NCBI GenBank assembly: GCA_001430745.1
Contig: KQ482017.1
Location: 48,677 to 84,414 of the forward strand
Length of the DNA: 35,738 nt
Direction: 5' to 3'
From: Auxenochlorella pyrenoidosa
Lineage: Eukaryota > Chlorophyta > Trebouxiophyceae > Chlorellales > Chlorellaceae
The translations under genes were made by a program, and so were the position numbers. Each line of letters starts with the position of its first letter. Within the stretch, counting starts at the first letter, position 1. Shown here piece by piece: positions 1 to 12,400 of this stretch. The notes under the pieces are model-generated. The model was not told where the DNA came from. It saw nothing but the letters and a program-made list of their open reading frames with translations, and ran no database searches.

Positions 1-244
1 GGGGGGGGCGGAGGGCATGAGGCACAGCTCGTGTGAGGCAGCGCAGTCCCGGAGACTGTATGGCCGGGACGCAGCTGCTGTGCGGGGTATAACACCTGCC
101 GGCTTCCCTTCAAGCAGATGCAGCGCTCTGCAGTCAGGCGCGTGAGGCTCGCGCCATGCCGCATGCAGGCTTGCGCGCTGCCCCACGCGGGCCCCAGGCG
201 GAGCCTGCTGCCCTGCAGCACGCCCCAGCGTGGCGCCCGCTCAC

Positions 245-2667
245 CTCCACCATGGTGCAGTCCTTCTCCACAAACAGGCGGTACAGCCCCTTGATCTGCT
301 CGGCCGCGGCCTTCTTGTCCGTGGTCACCTGGAGGCCCTCCACCATCTGCAGGCACGCGGTCAGAGGGCAGCCTGGAGTTGTCTACGCATGCTAATAGAC
401 AACAACAGGCAGGCACCCCGTATCGGCAGCCGAGGAAGGCCTGTCAAATGGTGGCACCCAGCCCGCGCCCTGGCATGCCCTGGCTGGGCGGGCACAGCGG
501 TGTCTTGCTTCTGTGGCCTGCTAGCAGGGAGCCCTTGTTCCTCCAGCGAGTGCGCCCACCCTGTGGAACATGCCACCGAAGCAATGCGCAGGCATGTACG
601 CCCGGCGCCGCCCCTCGCCTGCGCAGCCTGCTCATCGGTGATGCCGGTGCGGATGTCGATGGGGATCTTCACAATTTTGTCGGGGAACTTCTCGGCCAGG
701 TCCTCAATGGAGGTCCCGCCCTGCATGCGAGCTTGAGTGCGCAAGGTTTGTTACTGAGGGGCCGTGGGTGGGTGGAGGCAAGACGTGCTGCGGTATTGGG
801 CGTCTCCCCTACAGGCCGGTTTGCGGGCAGGGTGGATGACTACAGTGGGCGGCTCACGCTGCACAACAGGATGCCTATTGGCAAGCCCCGCAGGGAAATG
901 CAACAAAGCCGCAGTGCACGCGCGGCACGGCCCACCTCGCTGCAGCCAATCATGACGGGCCCGGCGGTGGAGCGGTCGAGCAGGATGGCAAAGTACATCT
1001 CCCGCTTGAGCTTCATCTTGTTGGCAATGTAGAGCGTGTTGACGGGCTTGCCCTTGGCGCCGGTCTGAAGGGCAGGCAGCGACAGGGGACAACCTATAAG
1101 CACTCGCTGAGGCAGCTGCTAGCATCCTGTGTCAGCTGGGCAAGATTTGCAGCCATCGCTGCTTTGACCAGCAAAGGCTCGCATGCATGCAAGAACACAA
1201 GAACTTGGCTCTGGCATGTTTGGTGCTCGGCCGCCAGAATGGGCTTGGCCAGAGCGAGGCCGGCGAGGCAGGGAGCATGGGCTTGCCTGCTTGGTCACGA
1301 GCGTCCCGCCCAGCATCTTTGCAGCCAGGTCTTTCGCCTCGCTCGCCTTGCAGATGTGCACACCGCCCTGCACGAATGAGCAAGACATCACACAAGCAAA
1401 CATCACATCGGGGCACATGCTGCCTGCGAGACACATCCCCAAGCTGGCCGTGCAGGTGGGCACCGCGGCCTCTCTCTTTCCCAGGCAGGCCATCAGCATG
1501 ACAACAGCATTGCGGGGCAGCTCTGCCTGGCAGCAAATCAGCTGTCCAGATGAGCATGCAGGTGCACTTGCCTGGAGGCCGTTGGTAAACTTTCCCAGGC
1601 CACGGCCGCCCGCCAGGATCTGAGATTTAACCACAACCTGAAGACAATGAGCAAATTCAGAGATCGCAAAGAGTTTGCACCATTCTAAAGTAGGGGCGCG
1701 GCAGGCACGTGGGTCCGAAGCAGCACACGCTAGGCGGGGCAACACCATGCGAGCGTGCATGCTGTGGCGGCCAGAACAAGGCAACGGCCAGCAGAAGCGG
1801 CTCTGCAGGCTGGGAGGAAAAACGAGCTAGGCGTAACCTCCATGGTAGCGTCCAGCGCAGGCCATGCACCTCTGGTGCAGGACAGCTGGCAAAAGAGCAA
1901 GTAAAGGTGCATACAAGGCAGCTCACGTCGCCACTTTCATCCTTCATCTTCTCAGCGGCAGCTGGCACCTCGTCCACCTTGAACACCGGGATGCCGGGGG
2001 GCACGTTGATGCCGTACTGGCTCATGATCTGGGCGCCCTGCGCACAAGGTACGGGCCGGTGAAGTGCTAGGTGGGCGCGGGCCGATTTAGGTGACGTGGG
2101 CAAAGCAGCATGGGTGAGGTGCGGTGGTGCACCACTCGCCCTGCCCTGCAGGACATGGATCAGCTGTCAGCCCAATCGGCTGCATAATGAGGAATGTGTG
2201 TGTATTGCAGCCAAATGTGCTTGGGTGGTGCATCGAGGCGCAATGCGATGCACTGCCTTAGGCGCCAAGATGGGGATGTCTGTCTGGCAGAGGGCGCAGG
2301 CGTATGCCATGTTGTGCACAGGCTGTGTAACAGTGCGCGAGCTGCGGAAAATCAGTATGCAAGCTGCGGAAATTCCACCCAGCATGCTCGAGGTTGCTGC
2401 AGGTGCAGTAAGCCCGACCTCTGCCAGGCGCCGCCGCTCGTGAGTGAGGAGCCCACCTGGGACCTGCCGGGAGCTCCTCGCGGTCTGCAAGCTGCACCAC
2501 CGACTATTCAATGCTCAGCAGCAAGCGGGATGCATCAAAGGCTCAGGGTTTACTCGGCCCGGTCGCACCTGGTATTCGTGCACGTTCAAGAAGCGCTGCT
2601 GCTGGAGCTGCGCTGCTCGCGATCGGGCCAGCAGCTGGCCGCCTGCCTGGGCCGCGCGCCGCAGCAT
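245..2667 (-). CDS. SUCLA2: Succinate-CoA ligase (ADP-forming) subunit beta, mitochondrial; 3' part outside window
   Basis: Beta subunit of the TCA-cycle enzyme that converts succinyl-CoA to succinate with nucleotide triphosphate formation in the mitochondrial matrix. Seven exons (minus strand): 2569-2667, 1927-2037, 1572-1637, 1287-1367, 936-1064, 619-720, 245-346, all phase 0, giving 230 residues. Exon 1 is an Arg/Ala/Gln-rich, acid-free presequence (MLRRAAQAGGQLLARSRAAQ) that ends in the mature start LNVHEYQ. ATP-grasp motifs follow in order: YGINVPPG, KSQILAGGRGLG, GGVHICKA, GGTLVTKQTG, YFAILLDRSTAGPVMIG, GGTSIEDLAEKFPDKIVK and LYRLFVEKDCTMVE. The normal continuation (INPMAET-like, then the CoA-ligase domain) must lie beyond base 1, since exon 7 ends in a good GTGAGC donor and no following exon is seen in 1-244. 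Three of seven donors are GC (after 1572, 1287 and 619). The identification is secure; the gene is truncated by the window, not broken. Confidence 0.95.
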
Positions 2668-3769
2668 TGTGGCTCCACTTCCCGACAGCCGCTGGCCTGG
2701 CCCGGAAAATAGGATGCGCAAGCTGGTGGTTTTGCAGATCCGGGTGATCCACAGACAGGCGTCCCCTCGGCAAGACTGGCGAAAGGGTTTGACTTGCCGC
2801 TTTGTCAAAGGCAGTGGGCATCACGCAGGGCATGCTCGTCTTGCGCGGCGATTTCCGGTCTGGAAGACACCCCAAACCCGCTCTTAGAGCTGGCCGTGTT
2901 TAATGAGGGCAGGGAAGGACCCCCACACCTGCCATCTGAGATGCCCCCGCCCACCCCTGCAGTCATCACGCCGTGTCCGTCTGCCTCCATATGCCAGGCA
3001 GTCGGTGGTGCGGCAACTGTACAAGCTCATAAATGTACACCTTTTCATCCCGCAGTCCATACACATGCAGGCGCACAACGGGCCCCGCTGCTTGCATTAG
3101 GTGTGGACAGCGCAGCGCCAGGTGCTGCAGGCATGACAACATGGGCCCGTTGACACTGTTCCTCCTATCGACGCGCCTGCAGCAGGTGCCACTCTTGCCT
3201 CTGCGCTCGGGCTAGCCAGTTGGGTCAGCTCTCAGTTTGCCGCGGCCTAGCACTGCGGGACGAAGGCAGTGCTGGCATCCCGATCCCAATGCTCCCATCA
3301 ACCAACTCCTGTTTGCCCACCAGCTGTCACACCTCGCTGCAGGCTCATTGTCAAGTCTAGGCGTTGCAGAGTGCCTTGTCGCGCCCGTCGGTGCGGCGTT
3401 CGTGCTGTCGGCAATATCATGATTACGGTACGAGCAGGACCTAGCGTGAGCCGGCCAGATATGCTTTGGCAGTCAAGCAGGCACAGCAGTAAACCTGAAT
3501 CCTGTCTTAGAATTCATCTTAGCCGGCGTTGCTTGGCTCAAGCTGGGCAGGAGTGATGGTGCCACTACCATCCCATGCTGTGGCGGCACGGCATGGTGCT
3601 GCCCAGGGCTGGATGCCTGCGGCTTGCCACAGCGCCTGTGTCTGTACTTCAGCTCGGCTTTTGCGTGCATCTAGATTCTAAGTCCCCAGCGGACAGTACC
3701 GCCCTTGTTCGCCGGTCCGGGGCTCGCCTTGTAAACAAGCGGCGAACTTCACCGGAACTGCGAGCCGCC
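2668..3769. promoter_or_regulatory. 1.1 kb intergenic region between two divergent genes
   Basis: This spacer separates the start codons of the ligase gene (minus) and the propeller gene (plus), so it should hold both promoters and 5' UTRs. No convincing ORF, RNA gene or repeat was seen. No clear TATA box is placed near either start. A short inverted repeat, CTTGT-AA-ACAAG, lies at 3728-3739, about 30 bases upstream of the propeller start codon, and a similar CTTGTTATAAACAAG element lies near 3944-3958 in that gene's first intron. Promoter function is inferred from gene orientation only. Confidence 0.4.
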
Positions 3770-5539
3770 ATGAAGGCGCGACATGTGGTGCACTGCCTAG
3801 CGATGTTCGCCCTGGCTGGCCTGGCGAGCGGCATAGGCCAGCACCTGCCCCAGCCCCAGCCGCCGCAGTGAGCGCCTGCAGCTCTTGGGGCTTGAAGCTT
3901 GGCTGCATCTTGCTTGGCATGTACATCCACAGCCGCTGCGCTCCTTGTTATAAACAAGAGCTCGGATAAGGAGGCTAAGGGCCAGCCGGCAGGGCAGGTC
4001 GGGCCTGCTGCACAGTGGTGGCGGGTGCCACGCCGCTCCTGCTGCCGCTGCTGCCGGTGCAGCATCCCAGTCTAGTCTTGTTGCACAACCTTGCGCCGCC
4101 CAAAGGGCGGCCTATGGCTGACGGTCTCAGCAGTGGGATCAGCTTGTACCAGCATCCAACAAGTATCCACGCCATGCGCCATGCAGGTGGGGCTGGAACC
4201 AGGCTGGCGACAGCCGCCCATCCGCCTCCAGCCCGGCCGAGGCTGCCTTGGCGCTGACTCCTACCGGCATGCCCGTGGTGGCTTTCCAGGGCAGCCTGCT
4301 GGCAGACGACAACACCTGCCAGGTCCGCAAGGTGTTTGGTGGCGCCTGGCGCGGCGTCGGCGGCGCGATTCCCAACTGCCGCGGCGCGAGCCTGGCATCC
4401 GAGGCCTCTGGCGCGATGGTGCTGTCGTACCACGACACCGGTGCAGACTGCCCCTCGGTGAAGCGCTGGACGGCGGCGACAGGCTGGCAGGCCGTGGGCA
4501 GCGGCTGCGCCGGCGCACGCGGCTGGTCGGGCCACAGCTCTGTGGCAATCGCTTCGGACGGCTCGCCAGTCCTGATGCACAGCTCGGACAAGGACAGAGA
4601 GACCGAGAAGGGCAGCATCGCCTTCTCCCGCATCAACAGCACCGGCGGCTGGCAGACCTCTGGAGCGCTCTTCCCCCACTGGAACTTTGTTGCGGGCTCC
4701 AGCCTGGCGGTGCTGCCCGCGGGGGGCGGCTGGCCTGAGGTGGCGGTTGTGCTGGCCGCTGGCCAGCGCAAGAACATGCCCAGCTCCAGCGCACAGGCCG
4801 GCGTCTACCTCCTGGCATACAGCTGGTCGACGGGCAAGTCCTGGAAGCAGAAGGTGGTGGCAGGGCAGGAGCCCATCCTCTTTGCCCTCGCTCAAAGCGG
4901 CCCCCGCCTGGTTGCCGGTGAGTGGGCACATAGGGCGGCGTAGGAATGCGCAGTTGCGCTGAGCATGCCAGCCAAAGTGTAGGGACGGGCACGGCACATG
5001 AAATCTTCCTGCGTGAGCCAGGGCAAGAGCAGCGGTGCAGCCTGCACCCTTCTTGAGTGCCTGCCTCTTCCTCTCGCCTTGCTGGAGCACAACTTGCTCC
5101 TGTTGACACACAGCCCTCCCACATCCCTCATTCCGCTGCAGCTGTCAAGGGCACAGCTGCAAACGTGGCGCATGCTTGGCGCATTGAGCGCGCTCGCTTC
5201 CCCCTGTTCAAGGCCACGCAGCTGCCGCCGGTGTACCCGCTCCCGCCGAATGGCCCGTCGCTGTACAGCAGCGATGGGCTCGACGTGGCAGTGGGGGCCG
5301 AGGGAGCAATCTACCTGGCATCTACCGACCGTGTGCATGACACAGTGAACGTGCTGATGCTGAAAAATAACTACTGGCAGCCAGTGGGTGGGCCGCTGAA
5401 GACTGCTGGCAAGCTCTACTTGTCAGGTCTGGCCGTGGCTCCGTCCTCATCCCAGCCCTACATCGCCGCCATCAACGCGCCAGCTGGCGGTGGCAGCGGC
5501 GACGGCTTGCGCGTGTGGCAGTTTGGCCCCACTGACTGA
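3770..5539 (+). CDS. Secreted beta-propeller-like protein of unknown function
   Basis: Three exons: 3770-3867, 4187-4917, 5142-5539; phases 2 and 1 close exactly to give 408 residues. Residues 1-23 look like a signal peptide (MKARHVVHCLAMFALAGLAS), followed by a short Gln/Pro stretch and WGWNQAGD. The rest shows spaced blade-like repeats of the form small-hydrophobic-Ala-x-x-x-x-Gly-x-Pro-x-hydrophobic, for example ALTPTGMPVVAFQG, ASEASGAMVLSYHD, SVAIASDGSPVLMHSSD, VAVGAEGAIYLASTD and GLAVAPSSSQPYIAA. Each is followed or preceded by a Trp-rich strand such as GWQAVGSG or NYWQPVGG. This is the usual look of secreted six- or seven-bladed propellers of the sialidase/Kelch-like superfold. No Asp-box or other catalytic motif was found, so no enzyme activity is assigned. 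It shares a divergent promoter region with the ligase gene. Gene structure is well supported; function is unknown. Confidence 0.8.
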
Positions 5540-6405
5540 CAGGGCCAGATTGGCGCTCCTCGCCTTCGTTCCTCCACATTGGCGCTCAACACCTTCATTC
5601 CTCACCTGCTCATTCTTTTCTTTGCTCGGGCCGTTACACTCTCACTCCTTTGGACAGTGCTTTTGAATCTCTGTACAGTTCACTTTCTACCCCCATCAAG
5701 ACTTTGTTGGCCACTGCTTTTGGTGCACCGGAGATGCCTTGAGAAGGTGCTGCAACATCCAGTCCTCGTGTAGCCACCCAGCACTGCTCCAAAATTTTCT
5801 TGCAAGAGCAAGCAAGCTCTGCGTATGCAGCTGCATCGCAGTGTTGCGTAATCAGGCAAGTGGGCTTGGTGGCCAGGGACAGTGATCCAGATGCACCCTT
5901 ACCACAGCGTGTGCTCATCCTACACCCCCTGACCAAACGTGTGCTCGTTCTGCGCCACAGTGACACTGTTCAACAACAGTGGGCACTCCTCCCTGAGGTT
6001 GCGTTGCAGGGCGCACGGGTGCAGTATCATGCAGGAGGGGCTAGGTGTGCAAGCGCAGACCGACGGCAGTTCACCCAGGTGACAGTGTCAGGCATTTTGT
6101 CAAGACATCAAACGGCTGACGGTAAGGCAAAGCAGGAGGCAGAGGTTTAGCAGCCCGGGCCGGTCTCCTCGGACAAGAGCGCCGGCGCCGCCGCGGGGAG
6201 GCGGCGTGTTCGGCGCTGCGTCTCTTAAGCTGCGGAAACATGATCATAGCATTTGGAGCGCCGGGTAGAGGGCACGGCTGCGCGAGTGAAGGCTCCAGCG
6301 GGAAATGGAGCCCTGAGGCGCGCCACGCCCAGCAGACACACTCTCAGCAGCGTCGAGAGCCCGCTTCTGCTCACTCCCCACTCATTCAAAACACACCCGA
6401 CAGCA
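5540..6405. other. Intergenic: 3' UTR of propeller gene and promoter/5' UTR of histone H3
   Basis: About 870 bases with no supported gene. Open frames of about 110 residues exist on both strands near 5634-6150, but they lack splice-consistent extension, recognisable motifs or codon bias, and I treat them as chance. No exact TGTAA signal was seen after the propeller stop codon. The part from about 6170 onward is very GC-rich and probably contains the H3 promoter; the 40 bases before the H3 start codon are C/A-rich, as expected for a 5' leader. Confidence 0.4.
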
Positions 6406-7436
<1,031 letters not shown>

Positions 7437-7707
7437 GCTGCGCCCCAGCTGCGCAGCTGAGCCGACTGGCAGGGCGGGCAGCCGCACGCCAGGGGCCGAG
7501 GGCACGCCCGCGCTCGGCCCGACTCTATGCAACACACCAACACACGACCTGCACTGTTCTTTTCTGCCTGTCTTTCGGGGCCTTCCTTGACGCTCACCTG
7601 ACACACCCCGGCGGCACAATTGGGCACGCCTGCATCCTTTGGTGTGGCCCTGCCACCTGTACTCCGCCTTCCAGGATTTGCTGTATGCTCACCTGCCCCT
7701 GTTCGGC

Positions 7708-9156
7708 CTAATGAGCCGGGGCCCTGCCTGTAACTAGCTTGCATTGAAGCCAAGCCTCAAACAGCAGGGCCAGGGCTGAAGGGCAAGCGACGCGCATTGC
7801 TGCCGTAAAAGACTGGCAGAGCTCAGGCGGGAGGTGTTCCGTGGCTGCATTCTCAACAGCGCCCCTCCTGGGGGTCAGCTGCCGCAGCGCCGGCCCCAGC
7901 TCGCTCTGCATCAGCAGCGGCAGCTCGGGGAGCGTTGGCCCCCGCGGCGTGACAGGTGCGCTCTCCTGCTCTGTGGGGTGTCCAGTCTGAGAGGTGGCGC
8001 TGGCTTGCCCGCGGGCCGAGCCATGGCGTTCCAGTGCGGCAGCAAGCAGCGCCTCAAAGGCTGCTTGAATGCCTGGCCGATCCTGCAGCGGCGGCACCCA
8101 GACGCGGTAGTGGGAAGGTTGCTGTGTATCAAGTGTAACTCACTACTTGCCGTGTGTACGGCGGAGGGAATGTTGCGGTGTGAAGCAGGGCACGGGCGTG
8201 TTGCATGCAGCTCTGTCAGCACAGGCGGCTCACCTGCAGGCCCAGCACAATGCAGTGCGGCACGCCGCGGCTGGCGCACCACAGCTCGCCCTCCTGCACC
8301 GCCCTAACAGGAGCAGAGCCCTCGCTGCATGTGCTGGGCAGCACGGCTGCAGCCACAAGAGGCGCGGTGCTGCCAGGCTGGCCCTGCGCTTAGAGGGGGG
8401 AGAGCAAGGAAGGATGTTCATGCTGACGGAAGGCCGGCCGTCACCAAGCGGGCACCTGCACGCTGCTCTCCAGCCTGCCCTGCTTGCCAAGTACAGGGCG
8501 CACCTGGCGGCAGACGCCCGCAAGGCGCTCCAGCTGGGTGCTTGCAGAGGCCTGCCCCGCCAGCACAGGGTGGGGGTCATAGGCCAGGAGGCATGCGTCG
8601 GCAAGAGAGAAGAAGGCAGGCCCCAGGGCTGGCAGCTGCTCCGAGGGAGGGGCCCACAGGGAGCACGTGGCGGCTGGCGTGGCGACGAGCAGCATGTCGG
8701 CGGGTGCTGCAGCGCCCGGCTCCCTGCCGGCCATTGTGAGCGTGACTGCGGCCGAGAGCTCGCTGCATGGGACAGTGCGTTGAAGGGTCGAGAGGTCCAG
8801 GAGATAAAGCAGGGCCGCATGGGTAACACCCGAGAGCGCTGTGTCCACTAGCAGCAGCTGGCCTCGCCTGTCTTGGCTGAGCAGAACAAGGTTGAGGAGG
8901 GGCCTAGGTGCGGGGCTCTTGGGCTGTGAGGTTTGGGAGGTGGGCGGGCTCGGCGGCCGCAGGAGCTGCAGGATGTGGAGGCACCGGCGGTGAGCGGCGG
9001 ATTGGCGGGCACCTCCTCAATAGCCAGCTGGACGGGGCTGCCCTCTCCTTCCCAGGCTAGCTCATTGCCTACCCGCTGAACAGCCTGCCAGAGGCCCAGC
9101 ACCAGGCCGGCACCAGCGCCAGCAAAGGCACAGGCCCTCCAAACTGCCGCCTTCAT
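7708..9156 (-). CDS. Rab7-like protein lacking the usual GTP-binding motifs (predicted pseudoGTPase)
   Basis: Four exons on the minus strand: 9013-9156, 8456-8965, 8234-8383, 7708-8121, all phase 0; 405 residues. Intron 1 is only 47 bases and is the least certain. An N-terminal hydrophobic stretch (AFAGAGAGLVLGLW) may be a membrane anchor. The later part follows the order of a Rab7 GTPase. A LLLVDTALSGVTHAALLYLL segment sits where the P-loop GxxxxGK(S/T) should be. CSLWAPPSEQLPALGPAFFS then LADACLLAYD sits where Rab7 has the Trp-Asp-Thr-Ala-Gly-Gln block, xSLGxAFYRGAD and LVYD. VRAVQEGELWCASRGVPHC occupies the segment after the NKxD box, and GIQAAFEALLAAALER matches the last helix. Walker A Lys, DxxG, NKxD and the SAK motif are all absent. 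No C-terminal CC/CXC prenylation motif; a Ser/Pro/Gln-rich tail of about 100 residues replaces it. Gene model good; family assignment is by pattern only. Confidence 0.6.
7729..7733 (+). terminator. TGTAA polyadenylation signal of histone H3
   Basis: TGTAA is the standard green-algal polyadenylation signal and lies 293 bases after the H3 stop codon. It sits inside the last coding exon of the opposite-strand Rab-like gene (stop at 7708), so the two transcripts should overlap tail to tail. Confidence 0.6.
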
Positions 9157-9494
9157 GCCTCTTGAACAGTGCTGGAGGTCTCATCAATCAAGTAGGGGGG
9201 CTTTCAGGGTGCCAAAGAATTAGGAGGTGTGAAATGCATCGTCAGCGGCCGCGGCCTGCCCAGCAAGTTGCTCTCAGAGGGCATCCTGCCTTGAGTGGCT
9301 GTTTATTGCTGCAGCGACGGCCGGATTACACGTTGTCGGTTGTGCAGGCCTACAGAGCCGCTCAAGGCTGCTAGAAGGGAGAGTCCCGTTTTTCAAGAGT
9401 CGCAACTGTGGGGCTCCAAGACGTTGCTTCCTTATTTAGCCGATGGAGTTGGGGTAGCAGCGCGGGGCAAGGCCCAGAACGCCGAGAGAGCGAG
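9157..9494. promoter_or_regulatory. 338-base region between the divergent Rab-like and JmjC genes
   Basis: The start codons of the minus-strand Rab-like gene (9156) and the plus-strand JmjC gene (9495, provisional) face away from each other across this spacer. This implies a compact bidirectional promoter or two adjacent ones. No TATA box, repeat or RNA gene was recognised. Confidence 0.4.
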
Positions 9495-12400
9495 ATGGAG
9501 AGCCAGGTGGGACGGTTCTGTACCTCGCGAGGTCACCGGCCTTCCAAGCATTAATGCCGACATCATGTGCAATGTCGGGAAGCAGATGCCGCACCACAGC
9601 CGAGGGTGTTGCGTTTTAGGTTTGCTGCCGCTGCCGCCGCCACTTGCGTGGCGCGCCAACTCGCCCCTGCTTTCTGCGGCTGCGTCTCTGCAGGAGGACG
9701 ACAAGAAGGCGCAGCTGGCTTCTGGCCGGCTGCGGCTGTCTAAGCTTCCCAATGCCACATGGCGCGTGCTCTGCGTGCTCAAGAGCCTGCAGCGCCTGGT
9801 GCCCGCTGCACGGTGAGCATGCATGCGTGTCGTCCCAACCAACTGCAGCGCCGGGGTGGCGAGCTAGGCGGTTCGCTCGTCAAGCAGGCAAATCACACTG
9901 CCTTGATCATTCCATGCATCAGACTGGGTTGCACACCGCATCGTAACGCTCCAAGTGTCTCTGCAGGGCATACTACGACGACCGGCCTGGCGGGTCCCCA
10001 AGCCAAAACGAGCTTCGCCAAGCGCTAGTAGCGCTTTGTCCCGAGGGCATGGCGGGGTATGATCGTGTGGCTGAAGACCCGTTTGATTACCTGCAGCGGC
10101 TGCTGGAGTGGGGTGCGCCGCCTGGCGCCGAGCTGCCCCGCTGCATCGAGCCTGGCAGTGGGGGCCGAGCCGGAGTGGCAGACCTGCGCGCCCTGCATGC
10201 CGCGGGCTGCTACCCGCACGCATGGCCCGTGCCGCTCACCCGGGCAGGGGTGCAGGCAGCAAACGAGCAGGAGGCGGCAGAGGCCGCAGAGGACAGCGAG
10301 GCGGTGCTCAGGAAGGCGGTGCGGCTGGGCATGAACAGCTACAGCCCAGCATCCCCAGCGGGCGCAAGCAGCGCCACGCCCGCCAGGGCAGGTGGCAGCG
10401 CAGCAGGCGGCAGCACAGCAGGCGGCTGCTGGACCCCGCTGACCTCTGGCAAGTCGCCTGCCGCTGTGGCGCAGCCGCAGCGTGGGCAGCAGGGCACAGA
10501 CCCTGCTGCCGAGCTACAGCAGGATCGTGCCGCAGCTGCTGCGCCCAAGCCGACCCCGGAGCAGCCTCAGCAGGGGGCCGCGGCAGTAGCTGCACCGGCA
10601 GCAGGAGGGCCAGCAGCAGCAGAGCAAGAGGAAGAGGATTCTGAGCAGGCTGTTGCAGCCAAGGAGCATGCCGCAGCGTCGGGAGCGGCAGCGGAGAAAC
10701 CACAGCCGCGTCGGCCGGCAGGCAAGCAGCCGGCGGTGACAGCAGCAGCAGCAGCTGACAGCCGCTCGCAGGCGGCATCGGCCGAGGTCAAAGGGCCCTC
10801 GGCCAAGTGGGCAGAGGTGGACGGCTGGTGGATGCGCGACCTGCCGAAGTCCGCGCTCAACAAGAATTGCCGCCTTGCCTGCGAAGGTGGGCCTGTCTGC
10901 AAGCAGGTGGCAGTGGGTGCAGACCAGCTTGCTCTGTTGAGTTGCTTGCCCCTCTGGCCCCGCCAGACGTTCCTGCGGCCCGCCTGCTGATTTCCGACCT
11001 CATTTCCCCCTTCCCTGCACCTGCAGCGGCCGCGTTTGAGCTGTTGGCCGGCAGGAAGGCGGAGAATCTTGATGAGCTGGCCGTTGAGGATGCCGGCAGC
11101 AGTCAGGGGTACAGCTTTCCTTACCGCAGGGACGAGGCCGCAAGAGCAGCGTACCTGGTAAGTCCTTGGGAATGCCCAGCTCAAGTCGGGCTGGGCATGC
11201 CCAGCTCGTCTCCAGTGCTTGAGGTTTGGCGGCGCGCAGCTTTGCACCCCAGCTGCTGCCATGGCCAGCGGCGACGCCTCGCGCTTGTAATGAACGTTCA
11301 TCATGCGGCGCCTGCACCCGTCCTCTGCAGAACGTGTCAAAATGGGGCCGCGAGATGGGCGCCTCTGCGGGCGACTACATCGCATTCCAGCGCCACGGCA
11401 GCAGGCTGCTTGTGAAGCTCATTCCCAAAGCGGAGGCCCGCCGCCTGCTGGCCGCTGCCTCCGCCCCCGTCGCTGCCGCCACTGGGCGCGAGCAGGCCAC
11501 CACTCCTGGGCCCGCTGCTGTTGAGGAGCGCGAGCAGGGCGTGGCCACAGGCTCGGCAGCAGGAGGCAGCAGCAAGGGCAGAGGCGCTGGCGGCGCAGCA
11601 AATGGAGCGGAGCCAGGCCCCCGGCCCACCGGCAAGAAGCGGCAGCGCGGATCCGACGCAGCGGAGGCACCAGCGCAGGCGGCGCCTGAAGGTGGGCCGC
11701 TGCCAGCCGCCACAGGAGCAACAGGAGCTGGCGCAGCTGCTCTGGCAGCCCCCGGTGCAATGCCTGCCTCTCCGTATGTAGGCGCCTATGCTCTCTCAGA
11801 TGACACCGAAGCGCAGCCAGCGGCGGCTGCAGCAGCAGGGGGCGCCACTGCAGCAGATGGGCAGGCAGTTGGGGGGCAGGAAGCGCGACGAGCAGCCCAT
11901 GGCAGGGCGCGTCGGCCTGGCAGTGCAGAGGCAGCGTCCACGCAGCCACCTGCCCTGGCAGCTACAGAGTTAGAGCCAGCACGTGTGGCTGCAGCTGTTG
12001 GCGACCCTGGCGCGAGCCCGACTGGCGACGCTCTCGTTGGATGCCGCATTGAAGGTGAGCACGAAATTCTTGGCCTGCACTGGGCAGGCTGCACAGTGAC
12101 AGTCCAGAAGTGTAGAACAAGGAGAGGAACAACTACTGCTGCTGGGGTCCAGTAATTCTTGGGGCCTTTTATGCGGTTGTTTGCCTGCCTGCCCGCTGCC
12201 TGCCTGCCTGCATGTGCACATGACTGCAGTGTGTTCATCTTACTGCCTGTGTCGCTGGACTGCCTACACGCCGCAGTTTACTGGGATGGAGACAAACAGT
12301 GGTATCGCGGCCTGGTGAAGTTTTTCAACCGGCGCACGTGAGAGGGAGGGAAGGGGTGCACATTACCTGGGGTGGAAGGCATGCAGCATGCAGTGGGGCC

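Noticed and set aside
1..244. Search for exon 8 of the succinate-CoA ligase gene
   Set aside because: No acceptor followed by the expected INPMAE-like sequence was found, so it is taken to lie outside the window.
3975..5111. 378-codon open frame on the minus strand
   Set aside because: Antisense to the propeller gene and spanning its introns; GC-rich algal DNA often has long antisense frames.
5800..6150. 116-codon plus-strand frame between the propeller and H3 genes
   Set aside because: No recognisable motif, no splice partners, no initiation context better than chance.
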